Source: an uncultured Spirochaetales bacterium (GTDB taxonomy: Bacteria > Spirochaetota > Spirochaetia > Sphaerochaetales > Sphaerochaetaceae). From it: a stretch of DNA of 64,000 nt. The stretch spans positions 1 to 64,000 of the forward strand of contig CASENB010000023.1 in NCBI GenBank assembly GCA_949289305.1, written 5' to 3'. Position numbers and translations under genes: made by a program. The notes under the pieces are model-generated. The model did not search any database. It saw only the letters and a program-made list of their open reading frames with translations, and was not told the origin of the DNA. Each line of letters starts with the position of its first letter. The first letter of the stretch is position 1. Shown here one piece after another: positions 61,041-64,000 of this stretch.

Positions 61041-62663
61041 TTATTCAACAAAAAGGTTTGTGTTCGTTTTGTGCTGCATGGATTTTTCTGATCTGATATT
61101 CATAAAGTCGGTAAAAGCAATGCAGAAAATGACAATATAAATATAGTTTGTCATCCATAAATTTGATAAACCAAAGGCAATGATTAATGCGCATGTAGTT
61201 AAAATAAAACATGAGCTATTTTTGTTTATTGTCTTGTTATAAGCCAAAAAATTTATAGACAAAAATAAAGATACAATAATAAAAGGCATTGTGTTTATAA
61301 GAAATCCAAGTATGCCAGAATAAGCTAATGTATATGTATATTCATTTAATCCTGGGCTTATATTTGTAAAAGGGCCTTCTTCTTGTTGTGTTTGTTCCCA
61401 TATATTTACTTCCATGTTATTTGCTGTATATTCAGGAAAATTATTTATTAGATGCGTTCCAACAAGATCTTTACCTGCGCCTAATAATGGATATTTCTTG
61501 AATACTTCTAATTCTGCTTCTATCATACCATAACGTGAATTGTTGCTTCTTTCGTTTAGTTTTGTTAAAGAATTAATATTAGTATTAAAAAAATCAGAAA
61601 AAGTTGTTTTGCCTGACTTGTTCTCATATGTATTAACGTTTGGCGCTATATTTATAAATATAATCGCACAGCTTAAAGCTATTATTGTAACTAATATGAT
61701 AATACCAATTTTAATTAATGTATCTTTATTTATATTCCTATATAAATTCAGAATAAAGAAAACAACAAGGCCTCCAAATACAAGCATTGTTCCTGTTCTT
61801 GAATTTGATGAGAATATTATGAATGAAAGTAGAAAGTATTCAATAATAGAAGAGATTTTATTTTCATTATAAAAACCATAAAGCAATATGATTAAAGAAC
61901 AAGTCCCCCAATAAGAGAGATAGCTTGGCTCAGGGAAAATTGATCTTATATTTATCGGTAATTCTGGCGGCCACCATCCATGCGCATTTGCAACATTATA
62001 GATTGAATTAAATACTTTTTTTATAATCACATCTGCTTTTGTAATATCCATGAAATAGGCAATTTCTATTATTTCAAATATCAAAATATATGCAACTGAT
62101 ATGGATGTTGAAAGCCATATATAATGCATATAATCTATCTGAGAATGTTTACAGAATATGTAAAAAGAAAATACCATTAAATATGTAGTCATAAAAAAAG
62201 TTGTTAGAGAGACTATTTGTCTGAATGTTGAAGAAATGGCAAAAGCAGTAAAATTAGAGATGCTAGGGGATATCGTTTTGGTAATGTTAAATAAAAAAAG
62301 ATTTGATCCTTTTAATAAAGAGTAATCAGCACTTTCTAAATATGGTGAAACAATTAATCCATGAATATATAAAATTATGTTTAAAGACAGATAAATGGCA
62401 AAAAATATTAGTATTGGTTTATATTCTTTCAGCCTTTTCTGTTTTACTTCCTCAATAAATAAAATGATTACAAAGGCTAGAAAGAAATACATTGATATAG
62501 CATCTTCATTATGAAGAATTATTTTTAAATATGAAGGAAGGCACTCTCCAAGTTTCGTATCATCAAAAGGCAAAAACAAAACACCTAGAAAAAAGAATAT
62601 AAAACATATTTTATAAATTGGATTTGTTAATTGGCTTATTTTACAAGTGCTTTGAGAATCCAT
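61041..62663 (-). CDS. O-antigen polymerase/ligase-like membrane protein (Wzy candidate)
   Basis: The 540-residue protein has about 12 membrane segments and one large extracytoplasmic loop near residues 335-445. That loop contains NSRYGMIEAELEVFKKYPLLGAGKDL; the GAGxxL pattern within the loop is typical of the O-antigen ligase/polymerase superfamily. FSSNSRTGTMLVF near residue 290 is also typical. It probably polymerises repeat units (Wzy) or ligates them. It is the first minus-strand gene of the group and lies 28 bp before the flippase. The upstream region is decayed. Confidence 0.75.
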   Translation of the reverse strand: MDSQSTCKISQLTNPIYKICFIFFFLGVLFLPFDDTKLGECLPSYLKIILHNEDAISMYFFLAFVIILFIEEVKQKRLKEYKPILIFFAIYLSLNIILYIHGLIVSPYLESADYSLLKGSNLFLFNITKTISPSISNFTAFAISSTFRQIVSLTTFFMTTYLMVFSFYIFCKHSQIDYMHYIWLSTSISVAYILIFEIIEIAYFMDITKADVIIKKVFNSIYNVANAHGWWPPELPINIRSIFPEPSYLSYWGTCSLIILLYGFYNENKISSIIEYFLLSFIIFSSNSRTGTMLVFGGLVVFFILNLYRNINKDTLIKIGIIILVTIIALSCAIIFINIAPNVNTYENKSGKTTFSDFFNTNINSLTKLNERSNNSRYGMIEAELEVFKKYPLLGAGKDLVGTHLINNFPEYTANNMEVNIWEQTQQEEGPFTNISPGLNEYTYTLAYSGILGFLINTMPFIIVSLFLSINFLAYNKTINKNSSCFILTTCALIIAFGLSNLWMTNYIYIVIFCIAFTDFMNIRSEKSMQHKTNTNLFVE

Positions 62664-63844
62664 ACGACAAGTATATGAATTGTTATCTTATTGGTCTATG
62701 CTAATATTGTTAATGAATGGAAAGATCAACCATTGAGAGTTGGAAAATTAAATCAAAAGAACTAGATGTTTTTCCCTCTGAAGATATTCTTATCTTGGAG
62801 AGCCTACTGTACAGGTGGATTATGACCAAAGAAGAAGCCCATTGCTATGCCGAGATCTTTTAGTTGAGAAGCTATACAATTTGCGATTTAAATACACTAT
62901 ATTTCGGTATCTCCAGAACTTATTGGAATTCATTATAATAAAAGAAGAAGGGCACACCAATATTTTCTGTAGATTCTTATCAACTGTTTATACAATAAAT
63001 GCTAAATTCTATCTAATTAATGGCGATAGTTTAAAACTTTTTATGCCTTCAATATCTTCTAGCGCAAAAGATTCTGATGATGTTAATTTTCAAATCAGGG
63101 GTTACACTATTAATGATGAAGCTACAGCTTTGTTAATGGAAACAAATTATTCCAGCACTGTACTGTGATTGTATGTGCAGTACGGTATCCGGAAAGTCTT
63201 GATGTAGAGCAAGTTATTGATTTGAAGTCTGCAGACACCATTTTGGGGTGATATACATGGCGAATACTCTCTTTGCCAAGAGAAAGCTTTTTGCATCTAA
63301 AAAGTTGGTTGATCAAATAATGAAAAATCAGAAGTAATACTTTCATTCTTTGTTTAGCTGTTGACATATGAAGAAATGCTTCCACCTATGTTGGAGAAGT
63401 AATAACAATATGTCAATCAGGCAATGATGTTTAGGAATAGGGTATTAGCGAAAAAAATTCTATTCAATGTAAGAAAGCTTAAAATGGAAGCAAATATTAC
63501 TCTTGATAGTCCCATTCCTTCTAATCTTAACGATTTGCTTTCTTATATGTTTAAGAAACTTTTGTTGCTTGAAATATCAGTTTGCTATCAAATATGATTT
63601 AGCTTGCATAAACTAAAATGAAGCCTCGAAGTGCTATCATTGATTTTGTGAATGTAAGGAAAAAAAGAAATTTCAGAAATTGATACTACAGGAGCTGTAG
63701 AAGCATTGAGAAAACAATTTGTACTAAGCATTCAAAACCTGAAATAGTTTTCTATTTTACGTCTGTAAAAGTAGGCGGAAATGAAATATTTTGTGAATAA
63801 CAAGGACTTTTTATTATAAGCATTAGAAACGATATAAACTGGTA
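62664..63844. other. decayed region with short gene fragments
   Basis: No intact gene is supported in these 1.2 kb. Short protein-like frames occur on the plus strand: 62717-62863 (SWKIKSKELDVFPSEDILIL), 62815-63168 (117 codons, no ribosome binding site) and 63424-63597 (KMEANITLDSPIPSNLNDLL). None has a good start or a recognisable family, and they are in different frames. This looks like relics of one or more lost genes upstream of the polysaccharide operon. Confidence 0.4.
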
Positions 63845-64000
63845 TTAGAAATCGTTATTAACGATCTTAAATGGACATGTCTTAATACATTGATGGCATC
63901 TAATGCATTTATTTCCATCAATTTCGGGATATTCAAATCCTTCTTCATCTTCTATCATTAAAATTGCTTCTTTAGGACAAATTGCATAGCATACCGCACA
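63845..64000 (-). CDS. 3' end of a two-[4Fe-4S] ferredoxin-domain protein (partial)
   Basis: The gene enters from beyond the right edge and ends at 63845. The 51 visible residues show two [4Fe-4S] motifs: CAVCYAICPK at the edge, then CIRCHQCIKTCP, joined by EEGFEYPEIDGNK. That spacing resembles the N-terminal part of the coenzyme F420-reducing hydrogenase beta-subunit-like proteins found in polysaccharide loci, where a large domain normally follows. Here the frame stops eight residues after the second motif, so it may be truncated, or it may be a genuine ferredoxin. Confidence 0.6.
   Translation of the reverse strand, partial: CAVCYAICPKEAILMIEDEEGFEYPEIDGNKCIRCHQCIKTCPFKIVNNDF

Overview
The window looks like a chromosomal segment of a moderately AT-rich, host-associated anaerobe with an outer membrane, most likely a spirochaete (Sphaerochaeta/Bullifex/Treponema-like). 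This is inferred from gene content: lipoproteins and an outer-membrane beta-barrel, a roughly 500-residue serine hydroxymethyltransferase, a fused FeoA-FeoB, a YesM/YesN sugar-responsive two-component pair, carbohydrate catabolism, and no respiratory genes. No rRNA gene, standard tRNA gene, CRISPR array or origin was seen.

Layout. 0.3-5.1 kb: a MATE exporter, then xylulokinase and a fucose-isomerase-family enzyme (pentose/deoxysugar entry). 5.5-9.5 kb: CcdA-like and thioredoxin genes, a TetR regulator, and a divergent heavy-metal P-type ATPase with several inverted repeats in the shared control region. 9.6-20.3 kb: a polysaccharide-use locus with a DUF2264 protein, a CUT1 sugar ABC importer (binding protein and two permeases, no ATPase), YesM/YesN, and a heparinase II/III-family protein. 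20.4-23.0 kb: a tight surface operon of lipoprotein, beta-barrel and S41 peptidase lipoprotein; the first gene is split by a run of eight G. 23-31.2 kb: housekeeping and small enzymes (NusG paralogue, CBS-ACT protein, Smr protein, MATE, IF-1, GlyA, TIGR02452, YitT, nitroreductase). 31.2-34.4 kb: a graveyard of transposase and toxin-antitoxin fragments around one intact DUF4160/DUF2442-XRE pair. 34.4-44.9 kb: a heterodimeric ABC exporter, FeoAB with a NYN-LOTUS RNase, cysteine desulfidase, an exonuclease and a PAP2 phosphatase. 44.9-52 kb: an AT-rich accessory stretch with two different DEXX-type ATPase genes, two metallophosphatases, an Rpn-type nuclease and two copies of a tRNA-like element. 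52.7-62.7 kb: a surface-polysaccharide cluster (sialyltransferase-like lipoprotein, initiating sugar transferase, four glycosyltransferases, a flippase and a polymerase). 62.7-64 kb: decayed DNA and the end of a two-[4Fe-4S] protein running off the window.

The most interesting signal is shared by two distant lipoprotein genes. Each has a G or C homopolymer (G8 at 20489-20496, C9 at 52754-52762) a few bases after the lipobox cysteine codon. The C9 gene is in frame and encodes a GT80-like (bacterial sialyltransferase) protein. The G8 gene is one base out of frame. This is what contingency loci look like, with slipped-strand mispairing switching surface lipoproteins on and off. It could also be a sequencing or assembly error in the homopolymer, so read-level checking is essential.

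Other structures worth attention are: a 95-nt tRNA-like cloverleaf with a degenerate copy 4.4 kb away; 23-bp tandem repeats that embed the -35 box of an ATPase gene; a decayed higBA and IS cluster; a 25-codon UDP-glucose dehydrogenase relic; and repeated SFAEIL-type motifs in front of an Smr domain. All functions are read from motifs and family resemblance by eye, with no database search.
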